From assembly GCA_963931925.1 (NCBI GenBank), contig OZ007582.1, positions 33,111,730 through 33,175,729 of the forward strand: 64,000 bases of DNA, written 5' to 3'. The notes below the pieces were generated by a model, which saw only the letters and a list, made by a program, of their open reading frames with translations, had not been told where the DNA came from and did no database searches. Source of the DNA: Onchidella celtica (lineage: Eukaryota; Mollusca; Gastropoda; Systellommatophora; Onchidiidae). A program made the position numbers and the translations under genes. Below are positions 54,801 through 63,934 of this stretch, one piece after another; the stretch's first letter is position 1; the number at the start of each line of letters is the position of its first letter.

Positions 54801-57307
54801 TTGAAAACATGTGGTCAGTGCTTTTATACGAATGTGAATGTTGGACACCACTGTTACTATCATGGAGAAAATCCAGACATTTATCAACACCTGCCTCGGG
54901 AAGATCCTGCGAATTCGCTGGAGAAAATCCAGACGTTTATCAACACCTGCCTCGGGAAGATCCTGCGAATTCGCTGGCCTGAAGTCATCAGCAACCAGGA
55001 CCTGTGGCAGCGAACGAAGCAACAGCCTATACGTAAAGAAATTCTACAGAGGCGCTGGAGACGGATAGGACACACGCTCTGGAAACCTGCATCCAGTACC
55101 ACAAGACAAGCCCTCACATGGAACCAAGAAGATTTGTCGCACCTGGGGATAGCTGGAACGACTGGCCCAAGACCGGGATGCCTGGAGAGCTCTTGTCGGT
55201 GGCCTATGTCCCAGGAGGGATCACAGGCGGAAGTGAAGTGAAGTGAATGTTAGACAATGAACAAAGAAATAGAGAGGAACCAGAAGCAGCAGAAATATGG
55301 TTTATTAGAAGAATATTGAGAATATCATGGATGAAGAAAAAATCAAATGAGTCAGTCTTGAGAGACATCTGAAAAGATCATTAATTAAAACAATAAGACA
55401 GAGGCAACTGAAATTTTTAGGGCACATCTGTCGCCTCAGGAGCCTCGAACATCTACCAGTCACAGGGAAGATCGAAGGCAGGAAAAGCAGGGGTAAACAG
55501 AGAAAAACTTTCACTGAAAGTCTTAATTCATGGACAACAAATGAATGTCACAACAACAACTTCTTGAGGTTGGCCAATGACTGATCTGAGTGGAGAGCCA
55601 TGATCGCCAATGTCTGTTCCAGACAGGGCAACTAATGATGATTAATTTATTTGCTTCACGTGTTGGGGGGGGGGGGGGGGCATCACTGTAACAATTGACT
55701 GTTTCATTGGTTAAGTTATGCTTTTTCTAGTTGTTGCACTTCTTACATTTTTTTAGTTTGTGAGCAAAAATTCAGCCTTGACAGTATTCCAATCACTTAC
55801 TGCCTTGTATCTTCTGCTAAATTTTTCTACTGTCTGTGAATATGATGTGCATTTGTTCCTTTCATGCGTCTCCAGTCTCCCCACCACCCCAGAGAATGCT
55901 AGAGAGATCAGACCAGGTGAAAGACTGATGTCTCTGGCTGGAAGTCCTGTCCAAGTTGGAAACAGGGTAAGTCTGGTATGATGGATTATTTTGTTCTTTG
56001 TTCTTAACCCATGGAATTGAGTGTTCCATCTGTGAGTCGATGGCACAAACTTGGTTACATCTCACAGCCACCCAAATTGAGAAAAACTAGCAAAATGATG
56101 ATTGGAGCTCAAAGTAATCCAATATTTTATTTTGCCAATTTAGATTGACATTTTATTATCGGTTCGTTTTTTTTTAAATTAATTTTTTATTGCTATTTAC
56201 AGTTTCGGCACTAAAAATCTAAAATTGCGGCTGTATAATTTTTATAAAAACAAGGCGATTAGAATTAGAACGGATCTAAATGCTATTTAACTGCTTTTGA
56301 GAAAACAGCACAAAATAAATTTTCAGTATAAATCAATCAAATTTAGTTAACATTTGCAATACTGACTTCAACTCTTCGGGTGAGTCATTAAAATATTAAA
56401 TTCCAACTCCCTCAATATTTCTTCATGAATATTTGCATATTTTTATTTTATTTGACTATTCGAAATCATATTTGCATGTTTCGGAAATTTTTTTAAGGAA
56501 TCAATGTATTGGGACTAGAACGTTAAAGTTTCATTGTTTGGGAGTTGGCTGTTGCGTTTGCAGGAATCCCATTGTCAAAAATTATGTTGTTCTTGTTTCT
56601 GTTGTAGAAAAGTGTTTGTACTTACAAGTCATCCTTGTGTTTTAGTAGCCCTAGATCCCTTGGTGAATTGTGCCACCAACAGTAATTGGTAGAACCTTTG
56701 CTTGACATGATATCACTGTGCCTGGGCACTGACTAATGCATTGACACATTCATCGTCACTAGTTGGTGTTCTTGCCAGATTGGAGCCAAAATTCCAATCA
56801 CATTTGATATGCTGGCCAAATTAAAGATACTAAGCCAAGCTTAAATTAAATGCAGTGTCAGTAGTTCTAGACTCAATTTACACTCTTTTTATTGACAGAA
56901 AATGTCGATATTAAGTCAGTTATTTTAGCGGTTTTTGGCCAAAGTTTGAGATGAATTCTAACTTCAATATTGATCTTATTGATCAATAAAAATAACATGG
57001 CAGCTTTCAGTGTGAACTAGAACTGTTTATTTCTCTTTCACTGAAATACATGTACAAAATTTATCAATTTTTCCATTGTACACATTTTATTTTTCCATTT
57101 CTTTTTCCTTTTTTTTTTCAATTGTTTGGAAAATTTCAGCATTAATTTTGAATCCCAAATGTCTATTTGCAGCGAAAGGCTATGGGCGGAGATGTGAACA
57201 AAGACGAAATTGCCCACACATGGTCAGATATTGTTGGAATAGACCTGACACCCAATAGAGTGGAACGAATGTTGAGACTTGTATCTACTTCAGTAACAGG
57301 GAAATAG
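39829..57307 (+). CDS. CDCA8: Borealin (CDCA8), chromosomal passenger complex subunit, nine exons
   Basis: Borealin binds survivin and INCENP and targets Aurora B to centromeres in mitosis. Exons: 39829-39964, 46957-47051, 48735-48768, 49514-49610, 50088-50190, 51635-51699, 53897-53974, 55876-55966, 57173-57307 (TAG). Total 834 nt, 277 residues; human borealin has 280. The N-terminus is basic (MPRKRATR) and leads to the helix KERKEQLAVFMKDYDCQVQK, then KDIEKKKRTMLVFIQLQFEK and LPSEIKDMTLKDFA, aligning with the human helix that packs on INCENP and survivin. The middle is acidic then Lys/Ser/Pro-rich, with Thr-Pro sites (ATPLN, QTPLVTPKFN, TTPEN). RPGERLMSLAGSP matches the human AGERIYNISGNGSP segment, followed by a C-terminal helix resembling the dimerisation domain. 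I chose ATG 39829; an in-frame GTG lies 6 bp upstream. All introns are GT/AG and in phase. Confidence 0.93.
40122..41351. mobile_element. 1.23-kb TIR element with internal arrays of its terminal ATGAACCA motif
   Basis: The ends are 32-bp inverted repeats differing at four positions: left begins ATCTAGAGTCGCATGCCC, right (reverse complement) begins ATCTAGAGTCATCTGCCC, and both continue CATATGAACCAGT. Inside, variants of CCCATATRAACCAC recur more than a dozen times (for example near 40138, 40340, 40382, 40594, 40760 and 40936), including a tandem duplication of about 165 bp (40592-40750 and 40758-40920). No transposase frame is seen. AGATCT/TCTAGA-rich DNA lies on both flanks. It sits in borealin intron 1. 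Confidence 0.75.
41867..42803 (-). mobile_element. piggyBac-like element nested in family X copy 1
   Basis: A 937-bp segment lies between TTAA at 41863-41866 and 42804-42807. Its inverted ends are CTCTTCATGACC and CTCTTCATGTCC (11 of 12). On the - strand, about 330 bp inside the right end, a frame at 42470-42264 starts MTAQQAMDLFTHALDRSDSE and continues LSFSDDEG, which resembles the acidic N-terminus of PGBD/piggyBac transposases. The DDD catalytic core is absent, so this is an internally deleted, non-autonomous copy. Confidence 0.7.
43787..43875 (-). repeat. tRNA-like (SINE-like) stretch inside family X copy 1
   Basis: On the - strand: box-A-like TGGCACAATGGCTAGC, then about 45 bp later a box-B-like GGGTTCAATCCCAC, then a T run. 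A matching stretch lies at about 45858-45955 in copy 2. No acceptor-stem pairing is visible, so it is not a functional tRNA gene. The shared position implies it was already in the element before the two copies arose. Confidence 0.55.
44162..46066. mobile_element. TIR element family X, copy 2 (interrupted by a pogo/Tc1-like element)
   Basis: Starts GGCCACGCTTATTCGCAG, ends with CCCATCTGCGAATAAGAT and later TAAGCACTTCG, as in copy 1 and in the same orientation, 194 bp after it. Shared internal blocks include AGGAAGAGCTCCTTT, CTGCCGAGT, GATCATC with GCTTTGCTCCA, TTAGCCAATTTTGTC and ACAGAGAAAGTCAGACAG. Net length without the nested 798-bp element and its second TA is about 1105 bp. Confidence 0.75.
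45038..45835. mobile_element. pogo/Tc1-like MITE nested in family X copy 2
   Basis: A 798-bp segment flanked by TA on both sides. Ends: CAGTAGACAACGGTTAAACC and, reverse-complemented, CAGTGGAGAATGGTTATACT, with imperfect pairing over more than 20 bp. CAGT...ACTG ends with a TA target duplication are usual for pogo/Tigger and other Tc1-mariner elements. The motif TTCGGTTTAG recurs about eight times near the two ends, like subterminal transposase-binding repeats. No transposase frame is seen. Confidence 0.7.
46216..46255 (+). repeat. C-rich run plus (CA)n microsatellite
   Basis: A C-rich run followed directly by about seven CA units, in borealin intron 1 between family X copy 2 and exon 2. Confidence 0.8.
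47610..48674 (+). mobile_element. Young 5'-truncated LINE with intact reverse-transcriptase C-terminus
   Basis: Flanked by a perfect 12-bp target duplication AATGTTTATTGT (47598-47609 and 48675-48686). The frame is unbroken from the 5' border to TGA at 48652-48654 (about 348 codons). Visible motifs: HYGIPEKMVNLIKSMYEGTS, TGVRQGCLLSPFLF, the catalytic FADDLAL, YLGSIID, SVLLYGCETW, IGHTLRRPG and GRPRGTWRRARE. The 3' end is a short (ATG)n tail after a very short 3' UTR. The endonuclease and the N-terminal part of the RT are missing, typical 5' truncation. The clade is non-LTR, most like RTE and relatives. It lies in borealin intron 2. Confidence 0.9.
48913..49214 (+). mobile_element. THAP-bearing 302-bp TIR element (MITE)
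   Basis: Ends are TATGGACCCTTTTCATTTAC and, reverse-complemented, TATAGACCCTTTTCACTTCC. A 75-codon frame (48964-49191) contains, from the ATG at 49015, MPSSCWAPNCTNPLRAGSGI followed by KMHLF, which resembles a THAP finger start (MPxxC, x4, C). It therefore looks like a much shortened copy of a THAP-transposase element of P or Kolobok type. No target duplication is clear. It lies in borealin intron 3. Its ends differ from those of the THAP element at 21204, so it is a different family. Confidence 0.6.
51314..51586. mobile_element. hAT-like MITE, 273 bp
   Basis: Ends CAGTGTTTCTGGACC and, reverse-complemented, CAGTCTTCCTCAAGG; flanking 8-bp repeats ATTTAGAG and ATTTAGAA match at 7 of 8. CAGTG-type ends plus an 8-bp target duplication are the hAT pattern. 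A related copy starts at 63719 in the other orientation; shared blocks include CATAACCATTAAA, TGCATCTGTT and GAAAAATCC. It lies in borealin intron 5. Confidence 0.75.
52403..53463. mobile_element. TTAA-bordered piggyBac-like element, 1061 bp
   Basis: Flanked by TTAA at 52399-52402 and 53464-53467 with inverted ends CCCTCGTCC (perfect 9 bp). The right end carries a direct repeat, TGGCCTCCCGCAGGAC, at 53379-53394 and 53443-53458. Short frames are present, but none is a convincing transposase. It is non-autonomous and lies in borealin intron 6. Confidence 0.7.
54231..54625 (+). mobile_element. tRNA-headed SINE, full-length copy
   Basis: The head (ACAGGCAAGGTGCTCGTCTC, then a degraded box B) is followed by the body (GTCCTTGATCCTATGG, GATCGAGCACCTAG, GCACGTTAAAGATACCATG, GCAGGCCGAACAG) and a 3' part (GCTCCAGTTGTAACTGGGCT, then GGCAAATTTCCCAAATGGG). 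The whole order matches the inverse copy at 57985-58380. It lies in borealin intron 7. Confidence 0.85.
54806..55250 (+). mobile_element. LINE 3'-end fragment, same lineage as the 47610 LINE
   Basis: Translates to SVLLYECECWT, then KIQTFINTCLGKILRIRWPE, TKQQPIRKEILQRRWRRIG and HTLWKPASS, matching the C-terminal region of the 47610 LINE; near the end one frame reads VGGLCPRR-like residues. A 58-bp segment is tandemly duplicated (54861-54918 and 54919-54976). It ends with a (GAAGT)n tail. Reading frame is lost in the distal part. It lies in borealin intron 7. Confidence 0.8.
55255..55645 (+). mobile_element. LINE 3'-end fragment, second subfamily, degraded
   Basis: Begins EIWFIRRILRISWMKKKSNE and SVLRDI, continues with RQLKFLGHI-like and GKIEGRKSRGKQRKTF-like residues in shifted frames, and ends near RLANDxSEWRAMIANV-like residues and an ATGATGATTAA tail. 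This is the usual GHI, GRRGRGRQR, DR-W ending of a non-LTR reverse transcriptase. Several stops and frame changes show that it is old. It lies in borealin intron 7, directly after another LINE end. Confidence 0.75.
55664..55680 (+). repeat. G-run, about 17 bases
   Basis: An uninterrupted run of G directly after the LINE fragment. Length may be uncertain in the assembly. Confidence 0.8.
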
Positions 57308-58795
57308 AATTATATATGCCAGGTGTGAACTGGAGCTTTGGACACATTGATGCTTTGTTTGTTCTCAACACCATGTCGTTTGTAAATACACTGTATGCTG
57401 TTATATGTATTATTTCAGATTCACATGTGCTCATTCTGAAAAGCAGAGAGATCAGGCTGTAAATAATTGAAGAGGCTAGTTCAAGATCAGGGTTAAGCCA
57501 CATTTGAGTTATTTCGAGGAAAAGCCAAAAAACTTTGGGCTTAACCTTCTTCTTGCAGTGGTGTGGCCCACTTTCAAATTGAACTTGCTCAGTGCCGGTC
57601 AACAATAGGAAGATGATATTACATGTACTATAAATAGATAGCCCTTTTTATCTAGTTTCTGACAATATGTGCAGTTCTATTTTTAGCAAAATGTGACTTA
57701 ATCTCTGTCTTGAACTAACTTCTTCACCTGTTTGATTGTTTTGTAATCATGATGAATAGCAGTCTTTACACTTCAAAATTTCATTCATGCTTATCAGGAT
57801 TCTGCATTGATTGTATGAGAAGAAGCTATCAATTAAGTGCGGTCTGTCTTTGAATAGTGTCGTCTTAGAATACATGTCAATGGTGTGAGCCACAAAACTA
57901 CTCGGGTTATTTTGTTTATGGAGTAGGTGTTTAAAGTCAAATTAAATTATTCAGAAGAATGTTATTTGTATTTGTATAACTCTTTAAGCCCATTTGGGAA
58001 ATTTGCCTTTGTGCCATTGCAGCCCAATTATAACTGGAGCAGTGCAGCGCCGATCGGCGGTTGTTGTTGTTTTTTTTTGTGTCGGGGATGGGGGGGGGGG
58101 GGGATGAATTTTAATTTAATTTTGCACGGGCAGCGGCCTGTTCGGCCTGCTCTTTACGATTTCCAACTGCCAAGGTATCTTTAACGTGCACACGGGCCCT
58201 CCGAATTTTTTCGTCCTTATCCGAGAAGACTAGGTACTCGATCCTACCCCCCAAAAGGATCAGGGACACAAAAATATGAGAAAAATCCCAATTTCCAACA
58301 TACCTGCACAGCCCGGGTTTCGAACCCGGGACCCTTGGCATGAGAGGCAAGCGCCTTGCCTCCAAACCACCTTGTCCCCTCTAGACCACCTTGTTACCAT
58401 GTATTAACTCTGGACATTTGAAAGCAGGCGTTGCTTGGTGGGTGTCATATATTGTAACTTCATGGCTTGTCTGATGTAAATGTAGATTTTTTACTGTTAT
58501 AAGCATTCTATTTGTCACAGAGGGCTTTGAAAAAAATATTGATTCTATTGAACATTTCCAACTAGCTGAGACGCGCTGCGTTGCCCTGGATAAACCTGCA
58601 TCTGCCACTCCATCAGCATCCCAACCCACCCCTCTCTCTCTCTTTCTCCCTTGGATACAGTCTCCCTCACATATTGCTTTATGCACACTGTTTCTATACA
58701 ACTACAAGGAAAGTGCTCCTAACTCAGCTCTTGGAAGGCAGTCGAACAAAAGCAAAAATGAAAGGACACAACTTGAGGATGAAATAAAATTTTTT
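57308..58795 (+). other. CDCA8: Borealin 3' UTR (probable), carrying a SINE
   Basis: No gene-like frame follows the stop. Possible poly(A) signals are ATTAAA near 57940 and AATAAA at 58783 (followed by a T run). The inverted full-length SINE at 57985-58380 lies between them, so use of the first signal would exclude it. The end is a guess without transcript data. Confidence 0.4.
57985..58380 (-). mobile_element. tRNA-headed SINE, full-length copy with the best preserved head
   Basis: On the - strand from 58380: GGGGACAAGGTGGTTTGGAG, GCAAGGCGCTTGCCTCTCAT, then box B in CCGGGTTCGAAACCCGGG, then the body with GCACGTTAAAGATACCTTGG and AGAGCAGGCCGAACAGGCC. A poly-C stretch (G run on +) separates it from the 3' domain shared with the 54231 copy. 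It is about 395 bp. The intact box A/B region suggests it was recently able to use RNA polymerase III. Confidence 0.85.
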
Positions 58796-59324
58796 TTTTT
58801 TTTTACTTAACGCCTTAGCATCAATAGTTATCAATGGTCGCATTATCATGTGATTGTGGTCTAGGTATCAACTGTAACCTGTATATTATAATTTTGAAGC
58901 TTTTGGCAGTTAGCTCAGTAACTGGTGCTAAGCATTGGCAAGTCCTGAAATGTATATATATATGCATGTAGTATTGATACTTTTCACAGATATGACACTG
59001 TCTGAATGTTATTACACAACATACTTGTCTGTGCCAGATGGGCAAATTGGGTTTTGTGTGCACAGAGAAATGTTTTAGAAAGTCCAAGGATTATTTCAGT
59101 GGTTCTTGTGTTCCCAGGCCACATTCCTCCCTTTGCGATCTCAGGTTTCATCTATTTCTCCCCTATTGTGAATTGTTGTAGATCTAATAATATTTCCACC
59201 ATAATATACTCTAAACCTCAGTAATTGAATAGTCCCAAATGGGATTCACTCTGAAGCAGCACTTGTGAACTGTTAATTTGTGATTGCCCTTAAAGCCTGT
59301 GTATATGGAGGGGTATTTACCATG

Positions 59325-59580
59325 TTATTGTATGTGAGATTTTGTCGATTTTGAGGTTTTGTCATGAAAGTGGTTCTCTCATTCTTAATTTTATTTTTTA
59401 TAAGCATTATAAATTATATGGGTGTATTTTTCATAGGCATTTTTATGCAAGTTTGCTTTTGAAGTATATTGATCAAAACCCTGATTGTACACAGCTCTTC
59501 AAACGTTCAGTCCTCATATTCTCAAAAGCGCAAAAATGTACACACAACAGTATGGAAAATTCCAGACGATATACAATACA
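59325..59580 (-). repeat. Dispersed repeat, inverse copy of 7435-7665
   Basis: The reverse complement follows the 7435-7665 sequence block by block over about 230-250 bp, including the segment around GAGAGAACCACTTTC and CAAAACCTCAAAAT. Not coding. Confidence 0.6.
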
Positions 59581-59689
59581 CCTCGGACTCAACGAACTAG
59601 TGGATGGAGTGTTGGTATTTTAATATGTTATATTGGGATGTGTGTTCGACTGCATATTTTTAATAACTAGAATCTAACCCTCACTCCCA

Positions 59690-61225
59690 GACCACGCCAA
59701 ATACTAAAAAACAAACTGAATAACTTTCAACAATCAGGCCTGCAGGGCCACACTTTAATTACGCTAGTTCCCTAACAATTTCAACTAGATCTATTCATGT
59801 AGTAAGGATGAGAATCAACATCATAAAATCCAAAAATCAATAGTACTTCGTTATAAATCTAGATCTAGGTTTCCCATAATATCAGTTAACTTTCATTCTA
59901 GCCATCTAACTAGATTTAAATCAATTCCTTTCATTCTCATAAATCCCCCACTAAAGTAATAATAATGATTTCTAGTAACTTCTAGCTACTGTAAATATTT
60001 TCTATTTCCAAGATCTGGACTGTTTACTGTATTACACTTGACCTAGTCTCTGGAGACATCAGACTATCTCCAATACTAAAATTCATAGCTGGCCTAGCTC
60101 GCCAAGGAGACGTCGGCACAGTTAGATGTATAACTCTAGGATGAGCTGGCAATTCCCAGACTCACCCAGACAATTCAAATCACAGTTATATTGTATACAT
60201 TAAATGTAGTTGTAGCTCTAGTTGAAGTTTAACCATTCATCTTCAATTCCTCGCACACTCATTCTTGGTGGAGGTATAATCCTATTTTAGCGTCCAATAT
60301 TCAAAATCTCAAATAATCGTACTTGGTATAATTTAGATAGGGAAGGAGTTCCGTACTCGAGCGCCAAAGACCAGAAACTAACACAACTACCCCAGCCCCT
60401 TTTCGCCTGAGTAGTCAATCTGACTACCGCCCATTGATATGATACAAACTGACTAGACCCTCACGCCCCCAGGTCCATCTGACCATTCCATGTGTTGTGA
60501 GTTTAAATTGATAAAACTAACAAAATTAATAAGTACCGAAAAAATATATAGGACAGATTCGATAAATTCGACCGATTACGATAAATCCGAATTTTGAATA
60601 TTGGACGCTAAAATGGGATTATGCCCTTGGTGGAACATCTTCTCTCCTCTTCGAGGATAATCACGCACGCATCATCTTGGATTAGTAGTTAGCCTACATG
60701 TGCTTGATTCATCGAACAGTTACTTGGGGACGAGACTCACCATTGTGTTCTCAACCAGTTGGCCGAGAACAATTCATTACAAGCGTTCAGCACATTGTGC
60801 AAACATCAATAGCCATAGATTCTCAATCTAGATCTACATCTAGGCATCTCTTTGGTAAATTCCCTCAGGCGGAATCACGCCGAGTCCTACGCAAATGGGT
60901 TTTCTGCTTGGACTGAAGTCCCCAACAGACGAACAGCTGCTTTCCTAGTTCTACAAGGCGCTATTAATACCCCGGCCATCCATTGGCTGTCACCAAGTGA
61001 CGTAGAAAATATAATCCCACCCCCAAGTCTAAAACGAAACCATTAATCTTTTATTAATGCCCTAGTGGCTTTTATCTAAGTATCCACCATCTCCCTTAGT
61101 ATATTTCCTGCTGACTTGTTCTCGTCTATTAATAAAAATATCAGCGATATCCTATTTACTCTGTTTATCTCCGCTATCCTGTCACTCCATCTTTTCACTC
61201 TCCTGACGTCAAAATTAGGCCAATA
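59690..61225. other. Unassigned stretch of distinct composition with an internal inverted repeat
   Basis: No gene recognised. The text is richer in C and in CTAGATCTAG-type palindromes (59853, 60827) than its surroundings. It contains a 350-bp inverted-repeat unit (listed separately), a CCAAT-like ATTGGCTG with TGACGTAG near 60982-61005, and a perfect CRE-like TGACGTCA at 61204. It could be a mobile element with its own promoter, or the promoter region of a neighbouring gene. Confidence 0.35.
60279..60627. repeat. Inverted repeat, about 32-bp arms, 350 bp overall
   Basis: Left arm ATAATCCTATTTTAGCGTCC then AATATTCAAAAT. The right arm is its reverse complement with one difference (ATAATCCC). 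The interior is about 285 bp. This fits a small TIR element, but no target duplication is clear. Confidence 0.6.
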
Positions 61226-61867
61226 CAGTACACTAATTGGGTTAATTCAATGGGGGAATATTAATCTTAGGCCACTATATTAAATCGGAGTTTGGCCCTT
61301 GACATCGGTCATTTTAAAAAGTTCGTTGGATGCAAGGTTCATTGGAGCTAATTCTACACAAGCCAATCCCCCCTCTATCCACAACCTTCCCTCTGCCCCG
61401 CATTGCTTGTCTATAGGCCTACAACCACTCTTTACCCTTCCCACCCACTATCCAAGTTCAGGCGGCATTGTCTCTTTGATCATGTTCTCCCACGCGTCGG
61501 CTGCCACCTCTCCCCTCTCTCTCTGTTCATAATTTTCTCCCCGTGTGTCCACTGTCCACACCTTGCCCTGCCCGTATTATATGGCATAATATAGCCTACG
61601 GTACACTTATTTATTTCTTGTCAGCCGACAGCAGACCTTTTGAATTTCATATTTCAACTAGATTTCTAGGTAGACAAGCAATTTATTGTGAGCTTGCCTA
61701 CACTTCTGGTTCATTGGAACCAAGGGTGGGTCTGAGATTAATTCGTTCGGTAAAAGATACATGTATTTAATAAAGTCAGTGAAGGGGAAAAAAAACAGGG
61801 ATTTTTCTCTGTTCGTTGAATGCAAGGTGTTCTTTGAGTCCAAGTTCGTTGGATTCGAGGTGTACTG
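61226..61867. mobile_element. Possible pogo-like TIR element
   Basis: Left end (after TA) CAGTACACTAATTGG; right end reverse-complemented CAGTACACCTCGAATCC. The ends pair over 8 bp only. Near both ends lie related motifs, TTCGTTGGATGCAAGGT (61321) and TTCGTTGAATGCAAGGT with TTCGTTGGATTCGAGGT (61818-61862). The right-hand flank is CA rather than TA, so the call is weak. Confidence 0.35.
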
Positions 61868-62029
61868 CATTAGTTTTCCATTTGACATAACACACATTCT
61901 TTCCCAGTGTGAAGTTCCTGACTGAAATTCTTCCCGTTTGAGAATCACCAGATAAGATTTTAGCTTATTGTCATTGAATTGGCAACTTGTTGGTACAAGT
62001 CACAAAAAACCTATTGTATAATGACAGGT

Positions 62030-62400
62030 TGTTTATAGAGGATCACAGTACCGGTACTTTACACAGTAAGCTTTAGCTGAACAGCGAGCACAACCCAGAA
62101 TTTTGTCACTGCTCTACACTAATGGCTTATGTCATTTTTGATGCTTGTGAGATATTAAGAAAAAATAAAGTTTCTTTTCCCGTCATTTGGTGACAGGATT
62201 ATGATTGTATTGCATAATTACATTTTCCTATTGGTGCATTCCATTTCTTTTCCTGTAATTTTATCTGATAGCCCTCATGCCTCAGGATTGCAATGAACTG
62301 TGAGTTGCCTTTTGACATACAGTAAGTCTGATATATGCCATTATTGTAGAGCAGTGATGATATATTCTCTCTTCAGCTTTGTAATTAGACCACAGCCCGC
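62030..62400. repeat. Inverted pieces of the TGTTCACTG/CAGCTATAG dispersed repeat
   Basis: About 62030-62135 carries ACACAGTAAGCTTTAG, CTGAACAGCGAGCACAAC and CACTGCTCTACACTAATGGC. About 62325-62400 carries the inverse TGCCATTATTGTAGAGCAGT followed by TTCAGCTTTGTAATTAGAC. The block near 24110-24150 is a further relative. The two pieces may be the ends of one foldback unit. Confidence 0.5.
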
Positions 62401-63718
62401 CAGTTTCCTTACAAAAGCCCCTTTGGCTACATGGTCCGCAAAGCCTCTACCTTAAGTTTTCTGGACAAAAGGGATTTATGATTCGTGTTTTGCATAAGGT
62501 TCAAATTGCCATGCTAAAAGTAAAATGTCACTGTCAGTAGGGAATTTGAAAAAAATAACATCAAACTAAGTGTAAAACACAATTTTTTCGTTCTATTACA
62601 AAATGTATGTGAATTGATGTAATCCTGTAAAATAAAATGATTTTTAATCATACATCATTTTGGGCCTTTTTTTTCGTAATTTTTGTTTACAAGTGTAGTG
62701 TCCATGTTTTACCGGAGGTTTAACTCTGTGAGAATCACTGATATATCATCAGTTCTTCTGCTGGTCACGTTTGTGCCAATCACCAATGTATTCCTGCACA
62801 AGACTGCTGGGCTATTTTGTTTCGGGAAGAAAGACAGTCGACTTTCTATTAATATAAATTGCTGTAGTTAGTCTTCATTCATCTCCCCCACTATTTTCTT
62901 CCTGTATCGGCAAACGTGGAAAAATTCAAGGCACACAAAGAGTTAACCATATCCCTGAGCTGTGTCGGCTGATGTTGTACTGGGTCAAGTCTTGTTTTGC
63001 CTGGATTTGAGTTTGACATGGGAACTAAGGAGTGAACCTTTTCACATCATCCTGCACCTGCTGAGTGCTGGCCGTTTTACAACCCATCGATACACCGGTC
63101 TCCTGCGAGGTGCAGCCGCTCACAGTCACACACCCATTGGCGTCACCCCGTAGCACCTAGGACAACGAGCAGTTCCGTGACACATACTATTTTGGGTTGT
63201 TTTTTTGTGTTTTTAAACATTCGATTGTCATTCGTCTCTGAATAAGCTTTCAATGATACCAATAAATGCACGGTGCCTTTATCAGAAGATTTTATGAATT
63301 TTCAAAAACACCCCCGAAATAGTGCGTACACAGGCATTAGCCGCTGTAAAGAAGAAATTTACAATGGGCATGCGAGAGCCATGATCCCCGCGATGCGAAA
63401 AGGTTAAGTGAGACTGAAACAATTCAGGCGCTTCAAAGTTGTCTCGGGTAAGTTGAAGTTGAAGGAAAGAGACCTGGCACATCGAGTCAAAACAGACTTG
63501 AGTCAGTGCACAATCAGCCTTGAAGTGATTAGATCACAAATTCACATTCAAATCATCTTGATACAAAAATTTTGAGACTTTTTTTTTGGTAAGTCACAAA
63601 ATATGCTATCAATTCTCGTTTAGGCTCTGGCAGAAAGTTTCTGAATTCATGACCACTCCAGTCATTACTGTACTTTGATACACAAACATTTCTTCAAAAT
63701 AAACTGGGTTTTGACATA
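62401..63718. other. No gene seen
   Basis: Between the repeat pieces and the hAT-like MITE I see only short frames without family character, AATAAA hexamers (for example 62631) and T/A runs. The CCCATTGGCGTCACCCCG stretch near 63130 is GC-richer but not recognisable. Confidence 0.4.
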
Positions 63719-63930
63719 CAGTGGTGTTTCTCAATGTGGGGTGTGGAACTTCAGAATGGGGCACAGGGATTTTTCACAGAAATTTTAATTTCGTAGTGGA
63801 TTTTAACTGAACTGTATTATAGACAAACTGTTGTTTATGTCGTGCTGGTGATTGATTTCCTTGTTTAGCTTGGATGAAAACACGGAACAGATGCACAACT
63901 TTAATGGTTATGCGCAGCTTTGCCGGTTTG
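63719..63930. mobile_element. hAT-like MITE, inverted relative of 51314-51586, one end lost
   Basis: Starts CAGTGGTGTTTCTCAATGTG and runs through GGGGCACAGGGATTTTTCAC, TTCAGTTAAAATCCAC (on the - strand) and TTTAATGGTTATG, the reverse order of the 51314 element. The match stops about where another element-like end begins (63935). Confidence 0.6.
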
Positions 63931-63934
63931 TATA

